A stretch of DNA of 64,000 nucleotides from Polaromonas sp. SP1 (GTDB lineage Bacteria > Pseudomonadota > Gammaproteobacteria > Burkholderiales > Burkholderiaceae_C), in the NCBI RefSeq assembly GCF_003711205.1, contig NZ_CP031013.1, positions 3,514,501-3,578,500 of the forward strand, written 5' to 3'. The position numbers were made by a program, and so were the translations under genes. The notes under the pieces are model-generated. The model searched no databases, was not told the origin of the DNA, and worked only from the letters and a program-made list of their open reading frames with translations. Shown one piece after another: positions 1-8,668 of the stretch. Within the stretch, counting starts at the first letter, position 1, and each line of letters starts with the position of its first letter.

Positions 1-1
1 C

Positions 2-343
2 TGCAGCGTACGTGCCATCAAGGCTTTTAAACGCGCGAAAGCACAAGCCCGCGCGTTCTTTGAGAAGGCGGGGGAAGTGGACCGAGGCGCATCTCTTTCA
101 AAGCTTCATCTGGTGAATCTGCGCGGCGCCGTCATTCATAACGCCCGTCGAGAAGTGGGGGACCTAGACCTTGCTTCAGTTTTTTCCTGGGTATACCTTA
201 AAGGGTATCCAGTCATCAATCAGTACTTGCTATCACACATCGATTGGGATGTGGAAAAACGATTGCAGAGTATTCGAAATTTATCCGATTGGATCGCTAA
301 GAGCGAGCAAACTCACGGGGGCCGAAGCAAGCCGTCGTCTTAG
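2..343 (+). CDS. 3' end of an unidentified protein
   Basis: The frame is open from the left edge of the window to the TAG at 341-343, so this is the last 113 codons of a gene that begins outside. A GTG at 77 could be read as a start, but the codons before it continue the same Lys/Arg/Ala-rich helical character (for example AKAQARAFFEK), so a truncated longer protein is more likely. I recognise no family. There is no signal peptide or membrane segment in the visible part, and the C-terminus is hydrophilic. It converges on the secretion operon that ends at 422. Confidence 0.5.
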   Translation, partial: CSVRAIKAFKRAKAQARAFFEKAGEVDRGASLSKLHLVNLRGAVIHNARREVGDLDLASVFSWVYLKGYPVINQYLLSHIDWDVEKRLQSIRNLSDWIAKSEQTHGGRSKPSS

Positions 344-421
344 CAGGTAATCAAACGGTGGAAGGCTCAAGTCATCTATTCCCGTGGGCTAGTCCTAGGA
401 GTTCACTCCCGGGACGGGTTC

Positions 422-907
422 TCAATTCACCGAAGCCACAAACACCCATTGCGCATAAGTCTCTTTGTCCTGAAAGTCTCGGTACTGTACCGGGAAGTCC
501 CTTTTTTTGAAGGCGCCGAGGGTGGAGCGGCTGTGCACACCAAGGATGCCGCCAGCGCCCTGAACTAGCACCCAGTCAGCTTCTCCGGTCATAGGGTCAG
601 GATAGAGGCGGCGCAAATGGCGAACGGGCATAGGGAAACGTTTGTCTTCCAGCAGATCATCGAGTGAGCGAGGCAGGGTCTGGCCTTTCCCAGCGGGCAC
701 GCTGCTGTAGTAAGACTTGATTGCGCGGCGAAATTGATCGCCGACAAACAACAGCTCGGCTTCCTTTGCGCGCTGGGTGTGCGTGCGTTGCAGCTCCACC
801 ATGGCCGATGCTCCCAGCGTAGTGAGCAGCAGAAAAATCAACACCGCGAGCAGAACGAGGCCCGACTGCTTGATTGAGCGCTTGCACGGCTGGTTTGCGT
901 TGTTCAT
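422..907 (-). CDS. Pseudopilin-like protein without Glu at +5
   Basis: Last gene of the secretion operon, 161 residues. A hydrophobic helix follows a short basic leader (KQSG then LVLLAVLIFLLL), which is the layout of a type IV prepilin cleaved after Gly, but the conserved Glu at mature position 5 is absent. The rest (LPRSLDDLLEDKR, YPDPMTGEADWVLV) resembles the soluble part of GspG/H-type pseudopilins. Loss of Glu5 is known for the tip pseudopilin GspK, so a tip role is possible although the large GspK domain is missing. The ATG at 907 has GAGG upstream; a GTG at 922 overlaps the stop of the preceding gene and is the alternative start. Confidence 0.7.
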   Translation of the reverse strand: MNNANQPCKRSIKQSGLVLLAVLIFLLLTTLGASAMVELQRTHTQRAKEAELLFVGDQFRRAIKSYYSSVPAGKGQTLPRSLDDLLEDKRFPMPVRHLRRLYPDPMTGEADWVLVQGAGGILGVHSRSTLGAFKKRDFPVQYRDFQDKETYAQWVFVASVN

Positions 908-918
908 GGGCTGCCTCG

Positions 919-1404
919 TCACCAGGCGCTATAAGCCGAACCATCCAGTCCGTGCCTGGGGGATTTCGAGGAAACGTCAAACACGTCCGAGCCGGGCCGC
1001 GGAGCGTCGGCTCGGCTGTTGTAGGCGCGGGTGTTCCATGTCTGCACGTCGCTGAGGGCCGGGTCTTCTGCGAAAGGATCGCGCGGTATCCTGCGCAGCA
1101 CTACAAAAGGCTGGGCCGAAAAACCAAACGCAGCCGAGCGTGGGACCCCTGTGACGAGCACCTCCAACGACGGCGGATAACCGGAGGTGCCGACACTCTT
1201 GTCAATGACACCAGCATCGGAAGCCGCTTTGTAGCTATCCAGCGCCTGGCGTATGACGCGTAAGCCTTGTCTAAGCTCCGCTTCTTTGGCGCGTGTCTGC
1301 ACCACCTGGGTCAAAGGGAGCGCCATCATGGCCAGCAGGCCGACGATGGCCAGCGAGACGAGGAGCTCTATCAGCGTGAAGCCTCGTTGCCCGGACTGCT
1401 TCAT
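919..1404 (-). CDS. Type II secretion-like pseudopilin
   Basis: 161 residues. Begins MKQSGQRGFTLIELLVSLAI, a textbook prepilin cleavage site (Gly before Phe, Glu at +5) followed by the hydrophobic assembly helix. The mature part has the GspG-like 'P-P-S-L-E-V-L' and 'R-I-P-R-D-P-F' signatures and a C-terminal loop with N-T-R-A-Y-N-S-R. It should be processed by a prepilin peptidase (not in this window) and join the pseudopilus. The ATG at 1404 overlaps the TGA of the upstream pseudopilin (ATGA at 1401-1404), which supports this start over longer in-frame openings. Confidence 0.85.
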   Translation of the reverse strand: MKQSGQRGFTLIELLVSLAIVGLLAMMALPLTQVVQTRAKEAELRQGLRVIRQALDSYKAASDAGVIDKSVGTSGYPPSLEVLVTGVPRSAAFGFSAQPFVVLRRIPRDPFAEDPALSDVQTWNTRAYNSRADAPRPGSDVFDVSSKSPRHGLDGSAYSAW

Positions 1405-1880
1405 GGTGTGTCTCCTGTCGGCGACGGAGGTGCGTTTTCCGGAGACTGCGATGGACTGGCTGCATTGGGTGCACGAACGTCGTAAATGCCGGGCTCCGAA
1501 CTGTTTGGAACGGGCAAGGTCTCCCACACCCGGGAGCCGGACACCGGATCCAGCGGGATCTCGCGCAAGTAGCGCTTGTCCACCACTTCCTGGAGCTGAG
1601 CCGGATACTTGCCTTGGTCAGCACGAAACTTGTCGATGGCGTCACGCAGCGTAGCCAGGTTCTGCGCCTGGACTTTTTCCTTGCCGCCATCCAGGGCATT
1701 GAAGTAACGCGGCGTGGCAAGTGTCAGCAGCAGCGCAAGGATGGAGAACACCACCAGCAGCTCTATGAGCGTGAAGCCGGTTTCGAAGGAATTCCTCGCA
1801 TGACGGTGGCCCGCCTTGCGCCTAAAGCCGGCGGTCGTTCGCAAGTCTGCCGCGCGCAAGCTGCTAAGGAGAGGGATCAC
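1401..1880 (-). CDS. GspG-like pseudopilin
   Basis: 159 residues from a GTG at 1880 with AAGAGG just upstream, eight bases after the secretin stop. A long basic leader of about 34 residues precedes the ETG/FTLIELLVVFSILALLL cleavage site and helix. The mature protein carries the GspG features TLRDAIDKFRADQGKYPAQL and REIPLDPVSGSR. The C-terminus is Pro/Ser-rich. Together with the two genes downstream it gives the machine three minor pseudopilins besides the major one at 9930-10394. The long leader is unusual but I see no better in-frame start. Confidence 0.8.
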   Translation of the reverse strand: MIPLLSSLRAADLRTTAGFRRKAGHRHARNSFETGFTLIELLVVFSILALLLTLATPRYFNALDGGKEKVQAQNLATLRDAIDKFRADQGKYPAQLQEVVDKRYLREIPLDPVSGSRVWETLPVPNSSEPGIYDVRAPNAASPSQSPENAPPSPTGDTP

Positions 1881-1888
1881 GGTGCCTC

Positions 1889-3931
1889 TTAACGCTTGAT
1901 CATGGGCGGAGGCGGCGGCAGGCCGCTGCCGCTCAACTGCATGGCGGGAGGGGAGAGCGGAATGGGGATATCGGGCGATGGTGCGCCGGGTGCCTGCAGT
2001 ACTGGAGCGACAGCCGGGCCGGAGCGAGTGCCCGGCGCCGAATTGGGCAGGCTCAGGCCGCCCACGGGGTCGCCGAGGATCTGACGGTCGCGCAGGGTCA
2101 ATGCCGTTCCCGAAAACACGTTCGCCCGGTCGTAACCGATATCGGCGTAGTTGCGCAAGATACGCGGCGTGATTGCGAGCACGATTTCAGACCGGGACTT
2201 GTTGGTCCCCGAGTTACCAAACAGGCGTCCGACCACAGGTAAATGGCCCAGACCCGGAATCTTGTCGGCGGTGTTGCGTTCCTCGTCGGTGATCAGGCCG
2301 CCCAGGATCTGTGTTTCCCCGTCAGCTAGGCGCAAAAAGGTGCTGGCGTTGCGGGTGCCAATCTGATACGAGCGGCTGCCCTGTGTGTCGGTGAACTCAC
2401 GGGCGATGTTACTCACCTCGAGGTTGATCTTGATGCCTACATCACTACTTCCATACACCTGAGGCTCGAACTCCAGCTTGAGGCCAACGTCCTGGTAAGT
2501 GACGGTGCCCGTGACGACGGAGGAGCCGCCGTTGACCGGGGTCACGTTATTGATGATGGTAGGAACGCGGTCCCCAATCATGATCTTCGCTTTTTCCCTG
2601 TTGCGTGCACGAATGCGTGGGCTTGCCAGGATCTTTGTTTCTGTGTCCTGGAGTTTGAAATTGAGAGTGCCAGAAATCGGTGAGACAGTGAGGCCGCCCA
2701 CCCCCAACTGCCTAAGCTGGCCGATCGTAAGGCTGCTGACGGTGCCGCCCGGCGTGGTTGCGCCACCGTTGGGTGTGCCGATGGTAATGGCGCTGGGCGG
2801 CAAGACACCCAAATTGCTGTTGCGTCCTTCAGAGATTTCAAGCACTTCTACTTCAAGCATGACCTCGGGATCGGGTTCGTCGTGCAGGGCGATGAGCTTC
2901 TCTGCAATACGCAGCGTCTCCGGCGTATCGCGGATGACCAGCAGGCCGCTGCGGTCGTCCGCGGATACTTCCTTGAGCTTGAGCATAGTCTTGAGCATGC
3001 CGGCCAGGTATTTGAGGTCGGTGTTGGTCACCCGGAAGGAACGCACGGTCAGTTCCTGATACTCCGACTGCTTACCTGCCGTCGCCGGGTAGATCATCAT
3101 GGTGTTGCTGTTGACGATCCGTTTTTCCAGCTGGTTCTGCATCAGAATGAGTTCGATCGCGTCTTCGACCGCCACGTCCTTCACAAAAATCGTGACCCTC
3201 GCGTCTGCCTTGACGTCGCGATCCAGCAAGATGTTCAGTCCTGTGGACTTTGACAAGGCCTCGAAGACGGTACGCATCGCCGCATCGCGGAACTGCAGCG
3301 TCACTGGAGAGCCCATCACCGATTTGGCCTCCCTGAAGCGGTCTCTTTCGACTTCAGCCGCAGCCCTGACGTCCAGGACTGCTTTCCTAAGTTGCGCCGC
3401 TCGCTTGTTGCCGGGCTGCTCCGCGAGCACCCTTGCCGCCCGCTCGCCCGCTGCTTCCAGTCGACCGTCTTTCAAGTAGCGTTCGCCTTCCAGCAGCAAC
3501 TGGTCATTGCGCGTATCCTGGTCTAGTGCTTTCAAGGCAGTCGCCGCACGACTGTTACTGGGATTCAAAGTCAGGGCTCGGCCGTAGAGATCGCGCGCGC
3601 CGGCAATGTCCCCGCTTGCGCGAACCTGGTCGGCCTGCTTGACGAAGGCGTCGGCGTGCTTGTCGCGCTGCACGAGGTAGTCGATCTTGTAGTACTGGTT
3701 CCCGTCATCAAGCTCCGTCGCTTTTTTCAGGGAAGCGATGCCTGAGTCGATGTTTCCCTCTCCGATCTGGCTCATGCCATCGGCGTGGTAGCGTGCGCCG
3801 GCGCAGGCCGTCAGCAGCAGGCAGGTCAGAACTCCCGATGCGATTTGCGTCAGGCGCTGGCGCCTCTCGTTCGAGTGCGCTGCTCCTTCGCCACTTTCGG
3901 AAGGCCCAGCATTCCGTTCAATTGTTGTCAT
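1889..3931 (-). CDS. gspD: Secretin, GspD/PilQ/MshL family, with TPR-like N-terminus
   Basis: 680 residues. A lipobox (LLLTAC, Cys about 43) indicates an outer-membrane lipoprotein. Residues about 50-150 contain TPR-like helices (GIASLKKATELDDGNQ, DLYGRALTLNPSNSRAATAL). Then come the secretin N-domains (TGLNILLDRDVKADARVTIF is typical) and the C-terminal channel domain with the signatures VPTIINNVTPV, YQDVGLKLEFEPQVY, GETQILGGLITDEE and KIPGLGHLPVVGRLFG. It forms the outer-membrane ring through which substrate or pilus passes. TPR plus secretin is more like MSHA/Tad-type secretins than classical GspD. Its ATG overlaps the stop of the PilP-like gene (ATGA). Confidence 0.93.
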   Translation of the reverse strand: MTTIERNAGPSESGEGAAHSNERRQRLTQIASGVLTCLLLTACAGARYHADGMSQIGEGNIDSGIASLKKATELDDGNQYYKIDYLVQRDKHADAFVKQADQVRASGDIAGARDLYGRALTLNPSNSRAATALKALDQDTRNDQLLLEGERYLKDGRLEAAGERAARVLAEQPGNKRAAQLRKAVLDVRAAAEVERDRFREAKSVMGSPVTLQFRDAAMRTVFEALSKSTGLNILLDRDVKADARVTIFVKDVAVEDAIELILMQNQLEKRIVNSNTMMIYPATAGKQSEYQELTVRSFRVTNTDLKYLAGMLKTMLKLKEVSADDRSGLLVIRDTPETLRIAEKLIALHDEPDPEVMLEVEVLEISEGRNSNLGVLPPSAITIGTPNGGATTPGGTVSSLTIGQLRQLGVGGLTVSPISGTLNFKLQDTETKILASPRIRARNREKAKIMIGDRVPTIINNVTPVNGGSSVVTGTVTYQDVGLKLEFEPQVYGSSDVGIKINLEVSNIAREFTDTQGSRSYQIGTRNASTFLRLADGETQILGGLITDEERNTADKIPGLGHLPVVGRLFGNSGTNKSRSEIVLAITPRILRNYADIGYDRANVFSGTALTLRDRQILGDPVGGLSLPNSAPGTRSGPAVAPVLQAPGAPSPDIPIPLSPPAMQLSGSGLPPPPPMIKR

Positions 3932-4596
3932 CTTGGATTGTCCAGAAGTAGAAGCGATTGTTTTTGACCTAGAGGGAGATAGGTGAACACCACACGGTCC
4001 GAGGTGATGTCGTCCACGCGGTAACTGCCGGCGACCGTGTCGCCTTTTTGGATGACGGTGAGTGAATCGCCATGTTGGATAAAGGCCTGCTGCTGGCCGT
4101 TGCCAATCTTCTTGCCCTGGATGGCACCCACCGCAGTGAAGGGCAGCGGAGGTGCCGTGGGCGGCGCAGGTGGAGGTGGCTCAACTGCCACGGGCGGGGG
4201 CAGTGACTTGCGAGTTTTGACAAGAGGTGAGGGCGGTGAGGCCGGAGCCGGCACTTCTGGAGGGGGTACGAACTCGGGTGCGAGCGGGCCGAAGGGATCG
4301 CGGACAACCATTTTGTTCATCCGCAGAGTGGGATTACTCATCGCCACCTCGAGGCGCAGAGCCGTAAGGTCGGCAAGAGACGACACTGCGTTGACCTGCT
4401 GCGGGGTGACAGACGTGCTGGGCGTATTTCGCTGGCGCGGCGGCGCCGCCAGATCGAGGTCTGCGTCACCGGCCTGCCATTTGCTTTGCATGGCGGCAGC
4501 CAGCACGAAGCTGGCTAAACCCGCAGCCAGCAGGACAACTGCCTTTTCCCACCCGACATGCGCCGCAGTACCGGTCTTTGAAGACGACTGGCTCAT
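3928..4596 (-). CDS. PilP/GspC-like inner-membrane to secretin connector
   Basis: 222 residues: one N-terminal membrane helix (AVVLLAAGLASFVLAAAM), a Pro-rich linker of about 50 residues, and a C-terminal domain (LPFTAVGAIQGKKIG, IQHGDSLTVIQKGDTVAGSYRVDDI) that resembles the homology region shared by PilP and GspC. In those families the domain contacts the secretin N0 domain. The gene lies between the PilO-like gene and the secretin and overlaps both by ATGA, the usual place of PilP in M-N-O-P-Q operons. Assignment rests on context plus domain pattern. Confidence 0.75.
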   Translation of the reverse strand: MSQSSSKTGTAAHVGWEKAVVLLAAGLASFVLAAAMQSKWQAGDADLDLAAPPRQRNTPSTSVTPQQVNAVSSLADLTALRLEVAMSNPTLRMNKMVVRDPFGPLAPEFVPPPEVPAPASPPSPLVKTRKSLPPPVAVEPPPPAPPTAPPLPFTAVGAIQGKKIGNGQQQAFIQHGDSLTVIQKGDTVAGSYRVDDITSDRVVFTYLPLGQKQSLLLLDNPR

Positions 4597-5228
4597 GGCG
4601 TCGCCTTCACGCCGCCAGATTCCGGGAGATCGGCCGGAATTTTTCTGGTCATGGCTTGTGGCAGCTGGGTATTGACCTGTCGTGGTGAATACACCAGTGC
4701 GAACTTGAGGAATATCTGGTGTTTGGCGGCCATGCCGTCCTTGCGTTCGATGCGCAGCTCTTGCACTGCGGCGTGGGGCATCGCGTTCAGCACGCTCGCC
4801 AGAAATTCCTTGAGTTTGCTGTAGTTCTCATTGATGCGCAGGTCCACCAGCCGGGTGTCGAGCCCCAGAGCCGTGGCGTCCGCATCTCGGTAGTCGCCGT
4901 TGGCCAGCACAATGCCTTGTGCCTTTGCGATGTCAAAAATCTGCGCCAGGTCTGCTGTGTAATCTGTTGAAGGCGGGAAGATGACGGGCACGCCCCGCGT
5001 GTGATTTGTCATTGGCTTGGGGCCGGATTGCTGGGTTTGCTGCAATTCCTGCTGGAGCTTGCTTGCCTGTATGCGCAACTGATAAGAAAGGCCTGCCAAA
5101 AGGGCCCCCACCAGCATCAATCCAACGCCACACAGTACAGGCCAGCCGACGGAACCAAGCGACCCTGTGCCCGTACCTCGGCGAAGCTGGTCGAGCACTT
5201 TTGCCATGAAAATGGGGCTGCGCATCAT
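4593..5228 (-). CDS. PilO/GspM-like inner-membrane protein
   Basis: 211 residues. A single membrane helix near residues 28-50 (VLCGVGLMLVGALLAGLSY) is followed by a short Gln-rich coiled coil and a small periplasmic domain (DLRINENYSKLKEFLASVLNAMPHAAVQEL), the bitopic layout of PilO and GspM. It probably pairs with the PilN-like protein encoded just upstream to align the ATPase with the secretin. Start ATG at 5228 overlaps the previous stop; a second ATG follows directly. Confidence 0.75.
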   Translation of the reverse strand: MMRSPIFMAKVLDQLRRGTGTGSLGSVGWPVLCGVGLMLVGALLAGLSYQLRIQASKLQQELQQTQQSGPKPMTNHTRGVPVIFPPSTDYTADLAQIFDIAKAQGIVLANGDYRDADATALGLDTRLVDLRINENYSKLKEFLASVLNAMPHAAVQELRIERKDGMAAKHQIFLKFALVYSPRQVNTQLPQAMTRKIPADLPESGGVKATP

Positions 5229-5905
5229 GGCGAAGGTCCCTTGATGCCCGGTTTCAGGCTAGGGACTGAGACTTCAGCTGGAGTGAGTGGGCTAAGAGAG
5301 CCGACTGAAGCAAGAGGGGTTTCCTTCGCCAGAAATACGCCTTCATTGAGGCGATTCCATCCCGCGACCAAGCGGAAACGAAACGTGGTCGGTGTGCTGC
5401 GTTCATCCAGCTGATGGCTGACAATGCGCACGTCCGAGAAACCGCTCACAGTGCCCAATGCATCGGTGTACGCCAGCATGGACGGGTAACTGGAGGCTAT
5501 CAGAGTCAATTCGATCTTGCGGCTGTTCTGATCCGATACGTTGGGCACCATCGACAGCAAAGTGACCCTGCCTTCCACGGTGTCAGTGGCTGCTTCCAGG
5601 GCTTCAAACATCAGCGACCAAGGTGTTTGCAGCAACGCCTCCAGCTGACGCCGCGCCTTGAGTTTCTCGAGCATGGCAGGGTCGTTTTCCACCTGCCGCA
5701 TCTGTTTGGCGATACTGATCTGCTGCTTCGATATTTTTGCTTGCTGGGAGCGTACGCTTTCAAGTTGTGTGCCGCTTCTAGACGTCACATACAGACCCGA
5801 GAGTGCCATACAGGCGCCTGCGGCCAAGATGATCCAACTCAGGGGTCGGTAGCGCGCGGCGCCGGGTGCAAACTCGAAGGGGCTTTCCACCAGTCTCCGG
5901 CTCAT
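5225..5905 (-). CDS. PilN/GspL C-terminal-like inner-membrane protein
   Basis: 226 residues from the ATG at 5905, which overlaps the TGA of the PilM-like gene (ATGA). One membrane helix (LSWIILAAGACMALSGLYV), then a coiled coil (SQQAKISKQQISIAKQMRQV) and a ferredoxin-like periplasmic part (LLSMVPNVSDQNSRKIELTLI). This is the PilN layout. A longer opening to 5959 exists, but the overlap makes 5905 the better start. The last 50 residues are Pro/Ser-rich and probably disordered. Confidence 0.75.
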   Translation of the reverse strand: MSRRLVESPFEFAPGAARYRPLSWIILAAGACMALSGLYVTSRSGTQLESVRSQQAKISKQQISIAKQMRQVENDPAMLEKLKARRQLEALLQTPWSLMFEALEAATDTVEGRVTLLSMVPNVSDQNSRKIELTLIASSYPSMLAYTDALGTVSGFSDVRIVSHQLDERSTPTTFRFRLVAGWNRLNEGVFLAKETPLASVGSLSPLTPAEVSVPSLKPGIKGPSP

Positions 5906-6810
5906 GCTGCAACCTCCACTGGGGCAGTGGGTACCGAATTCGATCCGTGAAATGGCCAAGTGCAGGGGATTACCTGCTCATCTCTAGACGCTCCCGAGGC
6001 GATCAGGAAGCGGTCCAGTACCGGTTGAAGCCAAATGTCCTCGCCGTCAGACGGAGCAGACGTGACCGTGCGCCAGGCATTGACAGCGCTACCGTTCACC
6101 AGGCGGACAAACGTCACTATCGGATAGCGTTTTCCCGAGGGGTCAGACTCTGTCCACATCAGCGTGCGCGCATCGCGTTGTCGCCGGCATTCTTTCAGTT
6201 CACTCTCCAGTATTTCCACGATTGCCGGTTGGCAACTTGCCAGTCGTATTTGCTGGGCCTGAGCCATTACCTGAAGGGAGGTGACTAACGCCGACTCCAG
6301 CGTGATTACGCACAGATGACTCTGGTTCACCTGAATGCTCCAGCGTAGCTCGTGCCCTGCCGCCTCAATGCCCATGGCTTCCTGCGAAACAGCCTTCGCG
6401 ATGATGCGCAACTGCGCGTTGGAACGTGCCGAGGACGAAGAAAAATCCACCGGAACGACGCCGACATAGGAAGAAGTGACCCCCGTGCGCACCGCGAGGC
6501 GGCTACCGTCGAGGGACACTTGGTGGCGCGCGCGTAGCACCTGCAGAGCCTGCGCGGCGGCTTCCAGCAGCGAAGAGATGGTTTCAGCGCGGGTGGCTCC
6601 GGGTGTCCAGTTTGCGACTTCCGTGATCGTGCTTGCCCCAATTTCTTCAGCAGGCAATAGCTTGATTTGCGCCTCTTCAATCGGGTTTCGACTTTGCGCT
6701 AATTTGGAGCCCACAGCGCGGACAATACGCCGGCCCCACCCCGGTGGTCTTGGCTTGAGCGTCATTCTCAGATGGGATGCGCCGATGTCTAAATAAATGT
6801 TCGCCTTCAT
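5902..6810 (-). CDS. PilM/GspL-like actin-fold cytoplasmic protein
   Basis: 302 residues. Starts with KANIYLDIGASHLRMTL, compatible with the first phosphate-binding strand of the actin/FtsA fold used by PilM and the GspL cytoplasmic domain. Only part of the fold's other motifs are recognisable, so this is a divergent member. Position directly before PilN-, PilO- and PilP-like genes is the main support. It would bind the PilN N-terminus and link it to the ATPase. No membrane segment is visible, so it is PilM-like rather than full GspL. Confidence 0.65.
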   Translation of the reverse strand: MKANIYLDIGASHLRMTLKPRPPGWGRRIVRAVGSKLAQSRNPIEEAQIKLLPAEEIGASTITEVANWTPGATRAETISSLLEAAAQALQVLRARHQVSLDGSRLAVRTGVTSSYVGVVPVDFSSSSARSNAQLRIIAKAVSQEAMGIEAAGHELRWSIQVNQSHLCVITLESALVTSLQVMAQAQQIRLASCQPAIVEILESELKECRRQRDARTLMWTESDPSGKRYPIVTFVRLVNGSAVNAWRTVTSAPSDGEDIWLQPVLDRFLIASGASRDEQVIPCTWPFHGSNSVPTAPVEVAA

Positions 6811-6843
6811 GAGGAACGCCGATCCGTGGCCTGACTCCGGTGA

Positions 6844-8637
6844 TCAGGCATGGGTAGCCTCGATGTTCTGTGCGCCGCGGAGATTCTCGGGAGGTGTCAC
6901 GCGGTTGATCTCTGCCACCGTGGTTTGGCCCTGTATGGCCAGGGACAGCGCCGAGTCGCGCAGGCTCATAAAGCCTTTGCTCCGTGCGACCTGCTTTATC
7001 TCGGATATTGAAGCTTGCCGCACCAGAAGGTCACGAATCTCGTCGTCCATCTTCAGCGTTTCGGCAATCGCCAGTCTTCCTTTGTAGCCGGTGCCGCGGC
7101 AATGTGCGCAACCCGCGGCGTTCACAAACTTCGCTTGTCCTCGGCCCATGCGATCCACGGGAATACCCAACAGCGTCAACTGGTCGTGGGTCAGATCTGC
7201 GGGTGCTGTGCAGTGCGTACACACCGCGCGCAATAGACGTTGTGCGACGATGCCTGTGAGGGCGGACACCAGGCTGTAGCTATCGACATTCATATTTTTG
7301 AAGCGCCCGATCACATCGAAAACATTGTTGGCGTGCACGGTGGTGAACACCTGGTGCCCCGTGAGCGCGGCCTGCACGGCAATCTGGGCGGTTTCCGCAT
7401 CTCGTATTTCGCCGACCATGATCTTGTCGGGGTCATGGCGCAGTACGGAGCGTAGGCCGCGCGCGAAGGTTAGCCCTTTTTTCTCGTTGACCGGAATCTG
7501 CAGAACGCCCTTGAGCTGATATTCGATTGGGTCTTCAATCGTGATGATTTTGTCCAGGCCGGTGTTGATCTCGGATATCGCTGCATACAAGGTGGTCGTC
7601 TTGCCACTACCCGTCGGCCCGGTCACCAGCAGCAGGCCGTAGGGTAGGTGGGAAGCTTGTCGAATAAAGTCCTTGACGCTTTGCGCAAAGCTCAGGGTGT
7701 CCAGGCTCAGAGACTGGAACTGGCCAGTGAGGTGTTTGCGGTCCAGCACCCGAAGGACAGCATCTTCCCCAAAGAGGTTTGGCATGATGGACACGCGAAA
7801 GTCGATCTCGCGCCGCTCGACGCGGACTTTGAAGCGGCCATCCTGAGGTGTGCGCCGCTCTGAGATATCCAGCTCGGACAGCACCTTGATGCGTGAGATC
7901 GCTTGATGGCCCATCTCGGCGCTGTCGATGCGCTTGACGTTTTCCAGCACGCCGTCGATCCGGTATTTCACGTGCAGCCCCACCGGCTGCGTCTCGAAGT
8001 GAATGTCGGATGCGCCCATCTTGAGCGCGTCATACAAAATGGAATCCACCAACCGGACCAGTGGATTGGCCGTGGTTTCGATGCCTGCGATGGATAGTGC
8101 CACGACCGATGCATCCGTAGAGTCTTCTGCCTGAAGCCCCGTTTCACCGTCCTCGCCTGCGCCGCTCATGGCCATCAGGTTGCGCTCGGCATGTGCCAGC
8201 CAGGCTTGTATGTCTTCAATCAGTGCCAGGCCGCGCACGACCTCACCCACACCGGCGCCGCTCAGCTGCAGGTCTATCCATTCCTGTCCCTTGAGGTCCA
8301 GGGGGTCGCTGACAACGATAGTGCGCACTTGCGTGCCTGATGGATCGGGGGACCAGCCGCCCAGGCAGCCGCGCAGCTGACATTCAGCGAAGGAAATCAA
8401 TTCAAAGTCGGGTGCTATGCCTTGCAGGTCTCCCGTAGACATGGGGCTCAATCCCAACGCGGCGGCGACATCGGCGAGTACTTGCCCAGCCTCAAGACCG
8501 CTTTTTCGGACCATCCATTGCACGCGCGCACCGGTTGGTGCGGCAATCACGGCTTCGAGCATCAGCTCACGCCCAGCTTTGAGTACGGTCAGCGGGTCCG
8601 TATCGGCAAGCGGTCCTAGGGGAAGAGGGGCATTCAT
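6844..8637 (-). CDS. gspE: Type II/IV secretion ATPase, GspE/PilB family
   Basis: 597 residues. N-terminal GspE-N-like domain (about 1-170), then the motor: ALKMGASDIHFE, Walker A GPTGSGKTTT (about residues 339-348), the Asp box IITIEDPIEYQL, Walker B-region DPDKIMVGEIRDAETA, and the His box TTVHANN. A tetracysteine zinc motif follows (CTHC ... CAHCRGTGYKGR), as in GspE/PilB extension ATPases and absent from most PilT retraction ATPases. It powers pseudopilus assembly at the inner membrane. No second, retraction-type ATPase is present in the window, which favours a secretion role over twitching. Confidence 0.95.
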   Translation of the reverse strand: MNAPLPLGPLADTDPLTVLKAGRELMLEAVIAAPTGARVQWMVRKSGLEAGQVLADVAAALGLSPMSTGDLQGIAPDFELISFAECQLRGCLGGWSPDPSGTQVRTIVVSDPLDLKGQEWIDLQLSGAGVGEVVRGLALIEDIQAWLAHAERNLMAMSGAGEDGETGLQAEDSTDASVVALSIAGIETTANPLVRLVDSILYDALKMGASDIHFETQPVGLHVKYRIDGVLENVKRIDSAEMGHQAISRIKVLSELDISERRTPQDGRFKVRVERREIDFRVSIMPNLFGEDAVLRVLDRKHLTGQFQSLSLDTLSFAQSVKDFIRQASHLPYGLLLVTGPTGSGKTTTLYAAISEINTGLDKIITIEDPIEYQLKGVLQIPVNEKKGLTFARGLRSVLRHDPDKIMVGEIRDAETAQIAVQAALTGHQVFTTVHANNVFDVIGRFKNMNVDSYSLVSALTGIVAQRLLRAVCTHCTAPADLTHDQLTLLGIPVDRMGRGQAKFVNAAGCAHCRGTGYKGRLAIAETLKMDDEIRDLLVRQASISEIKQVARSKGFMSLRDSALSLAIQGQTTVAEINRVTPPENLRGAQNIEATHA

Positions 8638-8668
8638 GCGGGCATTGGGTACAAAGATCCTGGCAAGG

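Noticed and set aside
919..1527. Longer start for the pseudopilin, at 1527
   Set aside because: The extra 41 residues overlap the upstream gene and are not leader-like; the ATG at 1404 overlaps the upstream stop and gives a standard prepilin leader.
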